Assembly (NCBI RefSeq): GCF_018918325.1
Contig: NZ_JAHLQH010000023.1
Coordinates: 1-64,000 of the forward strand
Direction of reading: 5' to 3'
DNA: 64,000 bases
DNA from: Clostridium sp. MSJ-8
Lineage (GTDB): Bacteria; Bacillota; Clostridia; Clostridiales; Clostridiaceae
Below, one piece after another: positions 62,979 to 64,000 of the stretch. The first letter of the stretch is position 1, and each line of letters begins with the position of its first letter. A program made the position numbers and the translations under genes. Under the pieces are notes generated by a model. It worked only from the letters and a program-made list of their open reading frames with translations, was not told the origin of the DNA and made no database searches.

Positions 62979-64000
62979 ATGAAGAAAAGTTTATTTACAT
63001 TAGCAATAAATATATTTTTAGCAATACTTGGACTATTACAGATAAGTTTAAGTAATGATAGTAATAAACAAATTGTTATATATTGTACATTAGTAGTTTT
63101 AATAATTATTCTAATAGAGTTATTAAAAAAAATAAATACATTTATTGAAAAAAATAATATTATAATATCATTATTAGAGGCTAGTATTATTTTGCTATCT
63201 ATTAATGTATATAATTTAAAAATTGGATTATACCTTGTGCCTATGGTAGTATTAAATATTATAGGATATAAACTTAATGTGTATTTGAGTGCTGGTATTG
63301 TTATTGTAATTTCTATGTTTTTAAATGGAAAAGACGAGATAATAAATCTTGTTATCTATAATTTTTTAGTTACTATGTACTTATACAATATAGAATCGGA
63401 TTATAATTCTAAACAAGAATTAAAACTTCTTAATAAAGATCTTAGGGAATCAGAAGGAATAATGAAGAAAAAAATGATTAACTTAGATAAATATTTAGAG
63501 CAAAATGTTATAATAACAACATTAAAAGAGAGAAATTATATAGCACAAAAACTACATGACAAATTAGGTCATAGAATTGCAGGATCTATTATGCAGTTAG
63601 AAGTGGCTAGGGAGATTATGGATAGTGATGTACAAACTAGCAAGGATTTTTTAAATAATTCAATAAATAATTTAAGAGAAGGTATGGAAGAAATAAGAGA
63701 TTTTTTACATAATGTAAAACCAGAAGAAAAAATTATTTCACTAGAAGATTTAAATGAAATAATAGTTAAATTTCAATGTGTTAGTGGAATAAGCTGTAGA
63801 TTTAATGTTGAAGGAGAAATTAACAGATTGCCATCAATGATTATAGAAGTATTTAAAGATAATATAAAAGAAGCATTAACTAATGCAGCTAAGTATTCTA
63901 AAGCTACTAAAATTGAAATTAACTTATACATATATAATAAAATAGCTAGACTAGAGATAAGAGATAATGGAATAGGTGCAACACTAAACAAAGAGAATAT
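62979..64000 (+). CDS. Sensor histidine kinase (HisKA_3 type), cut by the window end
   Basis: The first 340 codons are seen and the frame runs off the window. About five to six hydrophobic helices (residues 1-140) are followed by a coiled-coil linker. The DHp motif is KLHDKLGHRIAGSIMQLEVA near 190, with the phosphoacceptor His in HDKLGH as in NarX/LiaS-type kinases. The ATPase N-box KEALTNAAKYSKATKIEI and G1 LEIRDNGIG follow near the end. A LuxR-type response regulator probably follows outside the window. The ATG at 62979 follows TTGGAGCGA. Confidence 0.88.
   Translation, partial: MKKSLFTLAINIFLAILGLLQISLSNDSNKQIVIYCTLVVLIIILIELLKKINTFIEKNNIIISLLEASIILLSINVYNLKIGLYLVPMVVLNIIGYKLNVYLSAGIVIVISMFLNGKDEIINLVIYNFLVTMYLYNIESDYNSKQELKLLNKDLRESEGIMKKKMINLDKYLEQNVIITTLKERNYIAQKLHDKLGHRIAGSIMQLEVAREIMDSDVQTSKDFLNNSINNLREGMEEIRDFLHNVKPEEKIISLEDLNEIIVKFQCVSGISCRFNVEGEINRLPSMIIEVFKDNIKEALTNAAKYSKATKIEINLYIYNKIARLEIRDNGIGATLNKEN

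Overview
The window is AT-rich DNA from an anaerobic, spore-forming Firmicute, most likely Clostridium or a close relative in the Clostridiaceae. The reasons are strongly purine-rich ribosome binding sites, several TTG/GTG starts, a SpoVB-type flippase, a GerMN lipoprotein, a class I hybrid cluster protein, flavin-dependent thymidylate synthase (ThyX) and small clostridial families (ComFB, a TIGR04540-like protein, DUF6110). It reads as ordinary chromosome: no rRNA, CRISPR array, phage block or intact insertion sequence was seen, and only one tRNA.

Layout. 1-5400: tail of an unknown gene, a PcrA/UvrD-like helicase, a divergent GT39/GT2 glycosyltransferase pair and a ComFB-like gene. 5600-13650: a 58-residue protein, an extended FtsA-like ATPase, an M20 amidohydrolase, an RluA pseudouridine synthase and two tandem MATE/MurJ-superfamily flippases. 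13780-21400: thyX (minus), a second M20 amidohydrolase, hcp with a CRP/FNR-type operator, mgtC-like, small proteins, an alpha/beta hydrolase and a YbjQ-family protein. 21460-29010: a DUF2798 gene behind its own leader terminator, tRNA-Glu(CUC), then a surface O-acetylation operon (SGNH hydrolase, DUF4358 lipoprotein, MBOAT, DHHW protein, lipoprotein), an SH3 protein and a GerMN lipoprotein. 29180-36630: a two-gene phosphorelay, a DEAD-box helicase and NAD synthetase. 36950-43000: NfeD/SPFH pair, RidA, an orphan MobC-relaxase pair and an HMA_2-type P-type ATPase with DUF6110. 43370-56020: enolase, then the complete de novo purine operon purL-E-C-F-M-N-H-D, promoter included. 56090-64000: VanZ, CobW-type GTPase, an FrhB-like Fe-S protein, PHP phosphatase, GDPD, a zinc-ribbon protein, a K+ channel and a truncated histidine kinase.

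The most unusual content is non-coding. Two families of dispersed, palindromic, MITE-like repeats recur in intergenic gaps. R1 is about 160-230 bp with roughly 30-bp inverted ends. R2 is a foldback element whose central hairpin is kept by compensatory changes in four copies. At two loci about 20 kb apart (17774-18404 and 38323-38960) R2 and R1 sit together in the same orientation; three repeat edges coincide with the stop codon of the upstream gene. One copy (38324-38704) is a nearly complete 380-bp foldback with arms of about 165 bp. Other features of interest are two intrinsic terminators whose 3' arms contain the next gene's ribosome site or start codon, and a two-receiver protein whose first receiver has lost its phosphoacceptor aspartate.

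All calls come from reading sequence by eye; family names rest on recognised motifs, and no database search was run.
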